Positions 19,618-27,964 of a stretch of DNA of 64,000 nucleotides are shown here, piece by piece. The notes under the pieces were generated by a model. The model was not told where the DNA came from, searched no databases, and saw only the letters and a list, made by a program, of their open reading frames with translations. The stretch spans positions 248,001-312,000 of the forward strand of contig NZ_CBXX010000005.1 in NCBI RefSeq assembly GCF_000577615.1. The letters run 5' to 3'. The DNA comes from Herbaspirillum sp. RV1423. GTDB taxonomy: Bacteria; Pseudomonadota; Gammaproteobacteria; Burkholderiales; Burkholderiaceae_D. Numbering within the stretch: position 1 is the first letter of the stretch; the number at the start of each line of letters is the position of its first letter. The position numbers and the translations under genes were made by a program.

Positions 19618-20799
19618 TCAGTCGAGCGACGAAGCCGGGCCGAAAAACTCGTAGCGGCTTTGCGCAGCCGGCACGCCCAGCGCTTGCAAATGGCGCTTGA
19701 CGGCCTTCATGAAGGCTTTGGGACCGACGAAATACGCATCCACATCCCGCGATGCCGGCAGCCAGCCGGCCAGCTTGTCGCGGTCGATGTAGCCGACGGC
19801 GTGCGGCGCCGGATCCTGTTCGCGCTGCTGCTCGTAGCAGAAGAAACGTTGCAGTTGCGGATGCCTTTGCGCCAGCTCGTCGATTTTCTCGCGGAAGGCA
19901 TGTACGCCGCCGTGGCGCGCGGCGTGGATGAAGATCACCGGCCGATTGCCCGGCAGCGCCGCATCCAGCATCGCCAGCATCGGCGTAATGCCGACGCCGC
20001 CGCTGATCAGCACCAGCGGCTTGTCGCCGGCCGCCAGCGTGAATTCGCCCGACGGCGGCATGAGGTCGATGGTCTGGCCGACCGTCATGTGGTCGTGCAG
20101 GTAATTCGACACCTTGCCGCCCGGCTCGCGCTTGACGCTGATGCGATACATCTGTTTGTCCGGCGCGGCCGACAGCGAATACTGGCGGCGCATTTCCTCG
20201 CCGTCGACATCGACGCGCACGCCGATGTACTGGCCGGGCCGGTAACCCAGGATGGGCTTGCCGTCTTCGGGGGCGAAATAGAACGAGGTGATCTCATCGC
20301 TCTCGTCGACGCGCCGCGCCACCACGAACTTGCGCAGGCCGCGCCAGCCGCCTTCAGCTTTTTCCGTGTTGGCGTACATGCCTTCTTCGGCGCCGATCAG
20401 GATCTCGGCCAGTTGCTGGTAGGCCGCGCCCCAGGCTTCGATGACCTGGTCGGTGGCGATCTCGGCGCCCAGCACTTCGCGGATCGCGCGCAGCAGGCAA
20501 TCGCCGACCATCGGATAATGCTCGGGCAGGATTTGCAGCGCGACGTGTTTGTTGACGATGGTGGCGACCAGGTCGCCGAGCTGTTCCAGTCGATCGATAT
20601 GGCGCGCATACATCAACACGCCGTTGGCCAGCGCGCGCTGCTGGTCGCCGCTGCCCTGGTGGGCCTTGTTGAACAGCGGGATGACTTGCGGATAGTCGCG
20701 CATCAGCATTTTGTAGAAATGGGTGGTCAGTGCTTCGCCGCCGCTTTCCAGCAGGGGAACGGTGGACTTGACGATGGCGCGGTGGGCATCGGATAGCAT
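19618..20799 (-). CDS. hmpA: Flavohaemoprotein, nitric oxide dioxygenase
   Basis: A 393-residue protein of the standard Hmp length. The globin domain (about 1-145) keeps the B10 Tyr29, E7 Gln53 and proximal His85 (in IVNKHVALQ). It is followed by an FAD-binding domain (RRQYSLSAAPD) and an NAD-binding domain (LISGGVGITPMLAML, and the C-terminal YFVGPKAFMKA). It oxidises NO to nitrate with O2 and NAD(P)H in the cytoplasm. The divergent norR gene and the promoter signals between them indicate NO-responsive, sigma-54-dependent control. Confidence 0.95.
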   Translation of the reverse strand: MLSDAHRAIVKSTVPLLESGGEALTTHFYKMLMRDYPQVIPLFNKAHQGSGDQQRALANGVLMYARHIDRLEQLGDLVATIVNKHVALQILPEHYPMVGDCLLRAIREVLGAEIATDQVIEAWGAAYQQLAEILIGAEEGMYANTEKAEGGWRGLRKFVVARRVDESDEITSFYFAPEDGKPILGYRPGQYIGVRVDVDGEEMRRQYSLSAAPDKQMYRISVKREPGGKVSNYLHDHMTVGQTIDLMPPSGEFTLAAGDKPLVLISGGVGITPMLAMLDAALPGNRPVIFIHAARHGGVHAFREKIDELAQRHPQLQRFFCYEQQREQDPAPHAVGYIDRDKLAGWLPASRDVDAYFVGPKAFMKAVKRHLQALGVPAAQSRYEFFGPASSLD

Positions 20800-20851
20800 G
20801 TGGATTGCCTTTCAGTGGTGGAGGACTCGAATCTTGGTTTTTTCTTTTCTA

Positions 20852-20867
20852 ATCAAACTCCATGCCA
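20852..20867 (-). promoter_or_regulatory. Candidate sigma-54 promoter of hmpA
   Basis: On the minus strand the sequence TGGCATG-GAGT-TTGAT matches the -24/-12 consensus TGGCAYG-N4-TTGCW except for one base in the GC element. It lies about 53 bp upstream of the hmpA start, a reasonable distance. NorR is a sigma-54 activator, which makes this the expected promoter type. Confidence 0.65.
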
Positions 20868-20909
20868 GAGTAAAAATCTTTTATAATCAGTCGCTTATAA
20901 AATGACCGA

Positions 20910-20935
20910 GTCAAATCGACCTGAGTCATATCGAC
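20910..20935. promoter_or_regulatory. Two NorR enhancer sites (GT-N7-AC)
   Basis: GTCAAATCGAC (20910-20920) and GTCATATCGAC (20925-20935) both fit the NorR half-site core GT-N7-AC and share 10 of 11 bases, 15 bp apart. They lie between norR and the candidate hmpA sigma-54 promoter. Known NorR targets usually have three sites; I see only two clear ones plus a TGAC-CGA-GTCA dyad at 20903-20913 overlapping the first. Confidence 0.65.
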
Positions 20936-20950
20936 TCTATAAGGGTAAAA

Positions 20951-22513
20951 ATGACTCCCAAGCTTTTACTGGACGCGTTGATTCCCCTGATGGCCGATCT
21001 GTCGCGCGAGCTGCATGACAGCGAGCGTTACCGGCGTCTGCTGGATAGCTTGCGCATGCTGTTTCCCTGCGACGCCGCGGCCTTGTTGCGGCTCGACGGC
21101 GAGGTGCTGGTGCCGCTGGCGATCAACGGTCTCTCCAGCGACACGCTCGGCCGGCGTTTTCGCGTGAGCGAGCATCCGCGTTTTCGGGTGCTGCTTTCCA
21201 ATCTTCCGCCGACCCGTTTCCCCGCCAATTCTTCCTTGCCCGATCCTTATGACGGGCTGGTCGAGGCGCATTCCGGCGAGCTGCACGTGCATGACTGCAT
21301 GGGCTGCCAGATCACCATGAACGGCCGGCCCTGGGGTTTGCTGACGCTCGATGCGTTGGCGCCGGGGCGCTTCGATGCGGTCGATCCGGCCTCGTTGCAG
21401 GCCTTTGCCAGCCTGGCGGCAGTCACGGTCAACGTCGCCGAGCGCATTCACGATCTCGCCGAAACCAGCGAACAGGAACGCCAGCGCGCCGAAGCTTACC
21501 GGCTGGCCGCCAACCAGAGCCGGCGCGAGCTGATCGGCCAGAGTCCGGCACACAAGCGCATGATGAAAGAAGTCCGGCTGGCCGGGCCGAGCAACATGAC
21601 CGTGCTGATCGCCGGCGAGACCGGCACCGGCAAGGAACTGATCGCCAACGCCATCCACGCCGCGTCGCCGCGCGCGCGCAAACCCATCATCAGCATCAAT
21701 TGCGCGGCCTTGCCGGAAACCCTGGTCGAGAGCGAACTGTTCGGCCATGTGCGCGGCGCGTTTTCAGGCGCGGTCGGCGACCGGCGCGGCAAGTTCGAAC
21801 TGGCCGACGGCGGTACGCTGTTCCTGGACGAAGTCGGGGAGTTGTCGCTGGCGGTGCAGGCCAAGCTGTTGCGCGCATTGCAAAGCGGCCAGATCCAGCG
21901 TGTCGGGTCGGATGAGGAACACAAGGTCGACGTGCGCGTGATCGCCGCCACCAACCGCGACCTGGAAGAAGAAGTGCGGTTGGGCCGCTACCGCGCCGAC
22001 TTCTATCATCGCCTGAGCGTCTATCCGCTGGCGGCGCCGCCGCTGCGCGAACGCGGCCACGACATCCTGCTGATCAGCGGTTTTTTCCTCGAAGAGAACC
22101 GTTTCCGGCTCGGCTTGCTGAGCCTGCGCCTGGCGACCGATGCGCAGGAAGTCCTGCTGAGCTACCGCTGGCCCGGCAACGTGCGCGAGCTCGAACACGT
22201 GATCGCGCGCACGGCGCTCAAGGCGCTCGGCAAGCATCCCGAACGGCCGCGCATCCTGACGCTGACGGCGGAGGATTTCGATCTTGCCAATGAAAAAACG
22301 CCGTTGCAGGCGGCGCAGCATGAAGAGCAGATCCAGTCCGAACTCGACCTGCAAAACGGCAGCAGCCTGCGCGACGCCGTGAGCGCCTACGAACGGCGCC
22401 TGATCAGCGCCAGCCTGGCGCGCAACGGCGGCAACGTGGCTTCCTCCGCGCGTGAACTGGGCGTGGATCGCGCCAATCTCAATCGCATGGCCAGACGACT
22501 CGGATTGAAGTGA
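20951..22513 (+). CDS. norR: Nitric-oxide-responsive sigma-54 activator
   Basis: A 520-residue activator with the NorR layout: an N-terminal GAF domain (about 1-175) that holds the NO-sensing iron, an AAA+ domain (Walker A GETGTGKE, Walker B GGTLFLDEVGEL) and a C-terminal Fis-type HTH (SSARELGVDRANLNRMARRL). The sigma-54-contacting loop reads GAFSGA rather than GAFTGA, with Ser at about residue 272. An AAGGG site precedes the ATG. It is divergent from hmpA, which it most likely activates. Confidence 0.9.
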   Translation: MTPKLLLDALIPLMADLSRELHDSERYRRLLDSLRMLFPCDAAALLRLDGEVLVPLAINGLSSDTLGRRFRVSEHPRFRVLLSNLPPTRFPANSSLPDPYDGLVEAHSGELHVHDCMGCQITMNGRPWGLLTLDALAPGRFDAVDPASLQAFASLAAVTVNVAERIHDLAETSEQERQRAEAYRLAANQSRRELIGQSPAHKRMMKEVRLAGPSNMTVLIAGETGTGKELIANAIHAASPRARKPIISINCAALPETLVESELFGHVRGAFSGAVGDRRGKFELADGGTLFLDEVGELSLAVQAKLLRALQSGQIQRVGSDEEHKVDVRVIAATNRDLEEEVRLGRYRADFYHRLSVYPLAAPPLRERGHDILLISGFFLEENRFRLGLLSLRLATDAQEVLLSYRWPGNVRELEHVIARTALKALGKHPERPRILTLTAEDFDLANEKTPLQAAQHEEQIQSELDLQNGSSLRDAVSAYERRLISASLARNGGNVASSARELGVDRANLNRMARRLGLK

Positions 22514-22603
22514 AAGACGGGGATTATCGATTGCCTGCGGCAGGTTCTGGCACGTCGATTGCTTGAACGCGCAGGGAGCGTTTCACCGTATCGGGAGAGG
22601 ACC

Positions 22604-23125
22604 ATGCACGACCATTCAACGCTTTATCCGGCCCAGGGCCTGACGCCGACGGCCGACCAGATCCGCCGCCACCTGCATCGTTCGAACGAAGTCGCCAGGC
22701 GCGCCGTCAGCATCGGCCATCACCCGTTCGGCGCTATCCTGGTCGGCCCCGACCAGGAAACGGTGCTGATGGAGCAATGCAACGTCGATACCGTCAACCA
22801 CGCCGAAGCGGTGCTGGCGCGTACGGCTGCGTTGAATTATTCGCCGGAGTTCCTGTGGAGCTGCACGCTGTACACCTCGGTCGAGCCGTGCTGCATGTGC
22901 GCCGGCACCGCCTATTGGGCCAACATCGGTCGCGTGGTGTACGGCATGACCGAGCGCCGGTTGCTGGACGTCACCGGCGCGCACAAGGAAAACCCGACCA
23001 TGAGCGTCGACTCGCGCTACGTCTTCGACCATTGCCAGAAGCCGGTCGAACTGATCGGACCGATGCCGGATGAGATGGTGGAAGACATCGTCGCCTTGCA
23101 GCAAAGCTTCTGGGCCGCGCGCTGA
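22604..23125 (+). CDS. Nucleoside/base deaminase of the cytidine deaminase-like fold
   Basis: A 173-residue zinc enzyme. The catalytic HAE is at residues 66-68 (NHAEAVL) and the zinc ligands are in PCCMC at residues 95-99, the PCxxC signature. It resembles guanine deaminase and tRNA adenosine deaminase relatives, but the exact substrate is unclear. I chose the ATG at 22604 with GGGAGAGG just upstream rather than an earlier in-frame codon. It lies downstream of norR on the same strand and ends convergently against the DeoR regulator gene. Confidence 0.8.
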   Translation: MHDHSTLYPAQGLTPTADQIRRHLHRSNEVARRAVSIGHHPFGAILVGPDQETVLMEQCNVDTVNHAEAVLARTAALNYSPEFLWSCTLYTSVEPCCMCAGTAYWANIGRVVYGMTERRLLDVTGAHKENPTMSVDSRYVFDHCQKPVELIGPMPDEMVEDIVALQQSFWAAR

Positions 23126-23153
23126 GGCTGGCGCGGCAAGCGGCAAGCGGAAA

Positions 23154-23909
23154 TCAGGCGAAGGTGATGTCGATGCCCTGGGCCTGATACGGCGCGATCA
23201 GTCCGGGCGCGGTATCGCGATTGACGACGATGCGGCCGACTTCGGCCAGCGGGACGATCTCGAAAGGCGAAGTGGTTTCCAGCTTGTCCGGCGAAGCCAG
23301 CACGACGGTCTCGGCGGCGGCGCGGCTGAAGGCGCGCTTGATGCAGGCTTCCTCAAAATCCAGCGAGGTGATGCCGGTGCGCGGATGCAGGCTGCACACG
23401 CCCATGAAATACTGATCGGCGCGCACGCGGGCGATTTCATCGACGGTGCCGCTGCCCATCGCCACGACGGAATGCTTGAACAGTTTGCCGCCGATGATGA
23501 TGACCTCGATATGCGCATGGCCGGCCAGCTCGACCGCAATCGACGGGCTGTGCGTGACGACCGTAGCCTTCAGGTCCGGCGCCAGATGGCGCGCCAGTTG
23601 TACGCAGGTCGTGCCGCCGTCGATGAACACCACCTGGCCCGGCAGCACCAATGCCGCCGCCGCGCGGCCGATGTCGGCCTTGGCGCCCGGTTCGATGTGC
23701 TGGCGATTGGCGAACATCACCATCGGCGGCGTCATCGGCAGGGCGCCGCCATGCACGCGGCGCAGCAATCCTTCCTTGGCGAGTTCGCGCAAATCCCTTC
23801 TGATCGTGTCTTCCGAGACTTCCAGTTGCTCGCTCACGGGCTTGGCGATGATGCGGCCGTCCCGGCTCAGCAGGTCGAGGAGATGCTTTTTTCTTTGGCT
23901 GGTCAGCAT
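23154..23909 (-). CDS. DeoR/GlpR-family transcriptional regulator
   Basis: A 251-residue repressor-type protein. The N-terminal HTH (LTSQRKKHLLDLL ... VSEDTIRRDLRELAKEG) is the DeoR family hallmark, and the C-terminal domain has the sugar-phosphate-isomerase-like FIDGGTTCVQLAR and a DEIARVRADQYF segment that bind a phosphorylated effector. I start it at the ATG at 23909; a TTG four codons upstream is possible. It is divergent from the NudK-like gene, with phased operator-like repeats in between. Confidence 0.85.
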   Translation of the reverse strand: MLTSQRKKHLLDLLSRDGRIIAKPVSEQLEVSEDTIRRDLRELAKEGLLRRVHGGALPMTPPMVMFANRQHIEPGAKADIGRAAAALVLPGQVVFIDGGTTCVQLARHLAPDLKATVVTHSPSIAVELAGHAHIEVIIIGGKLFKHSVVAMGSGTVDEIARVRADQYFMGVCSLHPRTGITSLDFEEACIKRAFSRAAAETVVLASPDKLETTSPFEIVPLAEVGRIVVNRDTAPGLIAPYQAQGIDITFA

Positions 23910-23959
23910 GCGGATATCCAATCGAAGAAGGCGGCCTAGTGTACAAGAAGACGTGCAGA

Positions 23960-24030
23960 TTCGTGCATGTTCGTGAAGAATTTTAATAATTATTGCACGA
24001 TTATTCTTGATGTTTCACGATATTGCATGA
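23960..24030. promoter_or_regulatory. Phased hexamer repeats, candidate DeoR-type operators
   Basis: TTCGTG occurs at 23960-23965 and 23970-23975, and complementary-type hexamers GCACGA, TCACGA and GCATGA at 23995-24000, 24015-24020 and 24025-24030. Spacings of 10, 20 and 10 bp place them on the same helix face. The stretch is AT-rich and lies in the promoter region between the DeoR regulator and the NudK-like gene. Confidence 0.5.
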
Positions 24031-24105
24031 TAATTTATAAAAAACAGGCAAAAGCCGACAAGCTTGGCGCCCGCAATCATGTCCTCACCGCACAGGAGCA
24101 AACCG

Positions 24106-24696
24106 ATGGAAAACGAGCGCGTCCGCATCCGCAACGTTGAAGTACTGTCCGACGACTGGTACCTGCTGAAGAAAACCACCTTCGACTACCGCCGCGCCGA
24201 CGGCGTCTGGCAGACGCTCAACCGGGAAACCTACGACCGCGGCAACGGCGCCACCATCCTGCTGTACAACCTGCAAAAGCGCACGGTGATCCTGATCCGG
24301 CAATTCCGGTTCCCGACGTATCGCGACGGGCACGATGGCTTCCTGGTCGAAACGCCGGCCGGGCTGCTCGACAACGCCAGCCCCGAACAGCGCATCCGCG
24401 AAGAAGTGGAAGAAGAAACCGGCTATCGCGTCGGCGCGGTGCGCAAGGTGTTCGAGGTGTTCATGAGTCCCGGCTCGGTCACCGAGAAGCTGCATTTCTT
24501 CGTCGGCGAATATGCTTCGGACGAGCGTGCGGGCGAGGGCGGCGGCAATATCGCCGAAGGGGAGGACATCGAAGTGATGGAAGTACCGATCCAGCAGGCC
24601 CTGATGATGATCGCCGAGGGCGAAATCGCCGACGGTAAGACCATCATGCTGCTGCAGTATGCGCAGTTGCACTTGTTCGGCGCGGGGCCGAATTAA
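24106..24696 (+). CDS. NudK-like Nudix hydrolase (GDP-sugar / ADP-ribose pyrophosphatase type)
   Basis: A 196-residue Nudix protein. The segment from about residue 83 to 108 ([12 protein letters not shown] then EEVEEETGY) is very close to the Nudix box of GDP-mannose hydrolase NudK, and the N-terminal [20 protein letters not shown] strand is also family-like. [15 protein letters not shown] strand follows. It splits nucleoside-diphosphate sugars, with divalent metal, into sugar phosphate and NMP. AGGAG precedes the ATG at 24106; an upstream in-frame codon is less likely. The substrate remains uncertain. Confidence 0.82.
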   Translation: MENERVRIRNVEVLSDDWYLLKKTTFDYRRADGVWQTLNRETYDRGNGATILLYNLQKRTVILIRQFRFPTYRDGHDGFLVETPAGLLDNASPEQRIREEVEEETGYRVGAVRKVFEVFMSPGSVTEKLHFFVGEYASDERAGEGGGNIAEGEDIEVMEVPIQQALMMIAEGEIADGKTIMLLQYAQLHLFGAGPN

Positions 24697-24758
24697 GCGA
24701 GGATAGCGGCATGCAAGATTGCATCATGCGCTTCCGGTTGCAGCCTCGTTTGTCTGCG

Positions 24759-24778
24759 ATTTGATTTTTAAATCAAAT
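24759..24778. promoter_or_regulatory. AT-rich perfect dyad between the NudK-like gene and ampC
   Basis: ATTTGATTT-TT-AAATCAAAT is a 9-bp perfect inverted repeat with a 2-base centre. It lies about 60 bp after the NudK-like stop and about 120 bp before the beta-lactamase start, so it could be an operator for the latter or a weak terminator for the former. It resembles an FNR box but the half-site spacing is 6, not 4. Confidence 0.4.
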
Positions 24779-24896
24779 ATTTCCCTTTTGCCTGCTTAAT
24801 AAATTCTGTTTTGCTTTTTTTATTGGGCTTGCATCGGCTTTCCCAAACGCCGTGTTGTTACCATTGAGCGTTATGCAATTGTTTGAAAGGGAAGTG

Positions 24897-26081
24897 ATGC
24901 TCCGCAAAACGATGAAGACGACAACGCTGCTATCGATCCTGGCATGCCTGGCGGCCGCAGGACCGGCAACCGCCGGCAACGCCGCCGGAACGGACATCGG
25001 GCCTGTCGTCGATGAGGCGATCCGGCCGCTGATGCAGCAATACGCCATACCGGGCATGGCGGTCGCGGTAACCGTCGACCGCCGGCAGTACTTTTACAAC
25101 TACAGCGTGGCCTCGAAGGAAACCCGCAAGCCGGTGACCAGCCAGACATTGTTTGAAATCGGCTCCCTGAGCAAGACCTTCACCGCGACGCTGGCTGCCT
25201 ATGCGCAAGCTGACGGCGCGCTCGCCTTGTCCGATAGCGCCGACAAGTATCTGCCGTCCTTGCAGGGCAGCAGTTTCGACAAGATCACCCTGATCAACCT
25301 CGGCACCCATACCGCCGGCGGTTTGCCCTTGCAGATCCCGGAAAACATCAAGGACACCCGCCAACTGATGGCGTACTACAAAAGCTGGCGACCCAGGCAT
25401 GCGGCTGGCACTTACCGCACATACTCGAACGCCAGCGTCGGCATGCTCGGCGTGATCGCCGCCAAAAGCCTGAACATGTCCTTCGACGACGCCCTGGAAA
25501 AGAAACTGTTCCCCGCGCTCGGCATGATGCACAGCTACCTCCATGTACCGGCCGCGCAAATGGCCGGCTACGCCCAGGGATACAACAAGAACGATGCGCC
25601 GGTCCGGCTCAATCCGGGGATGCTTTCCTCCGAAGCTTACGGCGTCAAATCCAATACTGCCGACATGATCCGCTTCATCGAAGCCAACATGGACACGACC
25701 GGACTTGACGACAAACTGGGCCGCGCACTGATGAATACCCACACCGGCTATTTCAAGGCCGGCGAAATGACGCAAGACCTGATCTGGGAGCAATATCCGT
25801 ATCCGACGGAACTCAAGCAGGTCCTGGCCGGCAATTCCGATGCCTTTATTTATCAGGACGTGAAGGCGGAGGCCTTGAATCCTCCCTTGCCGCCGCAGGC
25901 CAACGTGCTGATCAACAAAACCGGCTCAACCAACGGCTTCGCAGTGTACGCGGCCTTCGTGCCGGCCAGGAAAATCGGCGTGGTCATCTTCGCCAACAAG
26001 TCGTATCCTATCGCCCCGCGCGTGACCGCAGCGTATCGGATATTGACGGTGCTGGATGCACAGGCGGCATCCTTGAAATAG
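24897..26081 (+). CDS. ampC: Class C (AmpC-type) beta-lactamase
   Basis: A 394-residue secreted serine hydrolase of AmpC length. After a signal peptide (about 1-26), the three active-site elements are present: SLSK with Ser90 and Lys93, YSN at residues 176-178, and KTG at 341-343 (NKTGSTNGF). The order and spacing are those of class C beta-lactamases, not of small carboxypeptidase relatives. It acts in the periplasm on cephalosporin-type rings. I chose the ATG at 24897 with AAGGGAAG upstream. No ampR gene is divergent from it, unlike many inducible loci. Confidence 0.87.
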   Translation: MLRKTMKTTTLLSILACLAAAGPATAGNAAGTDIGPVVDEAIRPLMQQYAIPGMAVAVTVDRRQYFYNYSVASKETRKPVTSQTLFEIGSLSKTFTATLAAYAQADGALALSDSADKYLPSLQGSSFDKITLINLGTHTAGGLPLQIPENIKDTRQLMAYYKSWRPRHAAGTYRTYSNASVGMLGVIAAKSLNMSFDDALEKKLFPALGMMHSYLHVPAAQMAGYAQGYNKNDAPVRLNPGMLSSEAYGVKSNTADMIRFIEANMDTTGLDDKLGRALMNTHTGYFKAGEMTQDLIWEQYPYPTELKQVLAGNSDAFIYQDVKAEALNPPLPPQANVLINKTGSTNGFAVYAAFVPARKIGVVIFANKSYPIAPRVTAAYRILTVLDAQAASLK

Positions 26082-26238
26082 CGGCGAAGGCGGGGATTCT
26101 TGTCCCGCCTGCTCGGCGCCGGGCCGTGGCGGACAGCCTTGTTTCCAATCAATAAATTACCCTGAAAGCCGCGCCGAAAGCGGCGCTCGACCTGTCTCTT
26201 TACAATGCGGGGGATTGTAGTGGGGATTGATCTTGAAT

Positions 26239-26257
26239 TATAATGAGAATTATTTCT
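26239..26257. promoter_or_regulatory. Fur box upstream of the FecI-like sigma factor gene
   Basis: TATAAT-GAGAAT-TATTTC-T is a good match to the three-hexamer form of the Fur consensus (GATAAT repeats), 20 bp before the sigma factor start. It predicts iron-repressed expression of the sigma factor, anti-sigma factor and receptor genes downstream. Confidence 0.75.
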
Positions 26258-26276
26258 ATTTAATTCTAGATCGCCC

Positions 26277-26789
26277 GTGGCCGAATCCTCCTTTTGCCAG
26301 CCAGACCTGCATGCGTTCTACAGCAGCCATCATGGCTGGCTGTACGGCTGGCTGCGAAAAAGGCTGGGGTGTTCGCACAATGCCGCCGATGTCGCGCAGG
26401 ATACTTTCCTGCGCATCATCGCCTCGCGCGATGCCTTGCTCGGCATGCGCGAGCCGCGCGCCTACCTGACCGTCACCGCCAAACGACTGATTTTCGATCG
26501 CGCGCGGCGGCAACTGATCGAACAATCCTATCTGGCCGAACTGGCATTGCTGGCCGAGAACGCCGAAGGGCATCCCGGCCCGGAAGACATCCTGCTTGCG
26601 GTCGAGGCGCTGGAGCAGATCTGCGCGGCTTTGCTGGCGGTTTCCGACAAGGCGCGCAAGGCCTTCCTGCTGCATTACCTCGATGGCAGGCCGCATGCCG
26701 AGGTGGCGATGGAACTCGGTGTGTCCACGCGCATGGTGCAAAAATACCTGGTCCAGGCGCTGGTCAAATGCCGCCTGGCGCAGCCATGA
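26277..26789 (+). CDS. FecI-like ECF sigma factor
   Basis: A 170-residue iron-starvation type ECF sigma factor. Region 2 (FYSSHHGWLYGWLRKRLG, then AADVAQDTFLRIIA) and region 4 (LHYLDGRPHAEVAMELGVS) are clear. It starts at a GTG at 26277 with no strong ribosome site visible, 20 bp after a Fur box. The next two genes encode the FecR-like regulator and a receptor with a signalling domain, the usual cell-surface signalling trio. It would direct RNA polymerase to the receptor gene when the ligand is bound outside. Confidence 0.88.
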   Translation: MAESSFCQPDLHAFYSSHHGWLYGWLRKRLGCSHNAADVAQDTFLRIIASRDALLGMREPRAYLTVTAKRLIFDRARRQLIEQSYLAELALLAENAEGHPGPEDILLAVEALEQICAALLAVSDKARKAFLLHYLDGRPHAEVAMELGVSTRMVQKYLVQALVKCRLAQP

Positions 26790-26813
26790 ATCCACGATCA
26801 TGAGCATAGGATC

Positions 26814-27866
26814 ATGAAGCGCGATATCGGAGCGGACACCGCGACGGCCGCCGACACGGCGTCGACGGAAGAGGCCGTTGCCGAGCAGGCGGCGCAATGG
26901 ATCGTGCAACTGAGCGCCGACGACGAAGCCGTTCGCGCCGCTGCCCGTAGCGGTTTCGATGCGTGGAAGAAGGTCGATCCGCGTCATGCCGACATGGCCG
27001 CGCGGCTGCAAGGCTTCATCGGCTGCGTCCAGGGCGTGCGCGGCGCCGACGGCGGCCAGGCCCGGCCGGCGCACGCCGCGCTCGACGCTGCTTTCGACCT
27101 CGGGCGCAAACGCACAAGGCGCGCGGGCATCGCAATTGTCGCCGCCATGCTGCTGGGCTTGCCGATGTGGCTGGCGCTCAAGGCTTTTCCTCCGGCCTAC
27201 CTGACGGCCGACATGCGCACCGCCACCGGCAAGTGGGAAAACCGCGTGCTGGAAGACGGCACCAGCGTCACCTTGAACAGCGCCAGCGCGGTCAACCTGC
27301 ATTACGACGCCAAACGCCGCGTGCTGGAACTGGTGCGGGGCGAGATACTGGTCGAGGTCGCCAGGGATCCGGGACGTCCGTTCGTGGTTGAAACCGCACA
27401 TGGCCGCATCCGTGCGCTCGGCACGCGTTTTGTGGTCAGCCGCGAAGCCGACGCCACCGTGCTCAGCATGCTGGAGTCGCGTGTGGAGGTGCGCACTGCC
27501 GACCAGATCGCCGTCCACGACGAAGTCGCCACGGTGGTCAACGCCGGCCAGCGTGTCCGCATCCACGCCGACCGCGTCGGCCCGCCGCAAGACATCGATG
27601 TCCGCAGCATTGCGGACGCCTGGAAATTCCACCAACTGGTGGTGCAGAACCAGCGCCTGCCGGACGTGCTCGATGCGCTGGACCGTTATCGCCCCGGCGC
27701 CATCAGCTACGACCGCGCACAGATTGAGGACATCAGAGTCTCGGCGGTGCTGCCGCTGGACGATACCGGACGCGCCTTGCAATTGCTGAGCCACAGTTTT
27801 CCGGCACTGCGCATCCGCATGCTGTCGCCGTATCTGGTGCGGGTGGACGCGCCGGTACGGCCTTAG
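26814..27866 (+). CDS. FecR-like anti-sigma / signal-transducing membrane protein
   Basis: A 350-residue single-pass protein. The N-terminal cytoplasmic FecR_N part (with AAQWIVQLSADDEAV) binds the sigma factor. One membrane helix is at about residues 103-122 (GIAIVAAMLLGLPMWLAL). The periplasmic FecR domain follows (LEDGTSVTLNSASAVNLHYD) and ends in a short secretin/TonB-like contact domain. It passes the signal from the TonB receptor STN domain to FecI. It lies 24 bp after the sigma factor gene on the same strand. Confidence 0.87.
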   Translation: MKRDIGADTATAADTASTEEAVAEQAAQWIVQLSADDEAVRAAARSGFDAWKKVDPRHADMAARLQGFIGCVQGVRGADGGQARPAHAALDAAFDLGRKRTRRAGIAIVAAMLLGLPMWLALKAFPPAYLTADMRTATGKWENRVLEDGTSVTLNSASAVNLHYDAKRRVLELVRGEILVEVARDPGRPFVVETAHGRIRALGTRFVVSREADATVLSMLESRVEVRTADQIAVHDEVATVVNAGQRVRIHADRVGPPQDIDVRSIADAWKFHQLVVQNQRLPDVLDALDRYRPGAISYDRAQIEDIRVSAVLPLDDTGRALQLLSHSFPALRIRMLSPYLVRVDAPVRP

Positions 27867-27964
27867 CATCGGCAAAGGGAACGCCATGCAAGCCGTGCCG
27901 ACAAAATCTTCAGATTATTTTCAGAAAGCGGTTCCGCTTTTGGTTTGTCGCGCGTCAAGAAGGC

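Noticed and set aside
24759..24778. FNR box upstream of ampC
   Set aside because: The half-sites TTGAT and ATCAA are separated by 6 bases rather than 4, so it does not fit FNR and is listed only as an AT-rich dyad.
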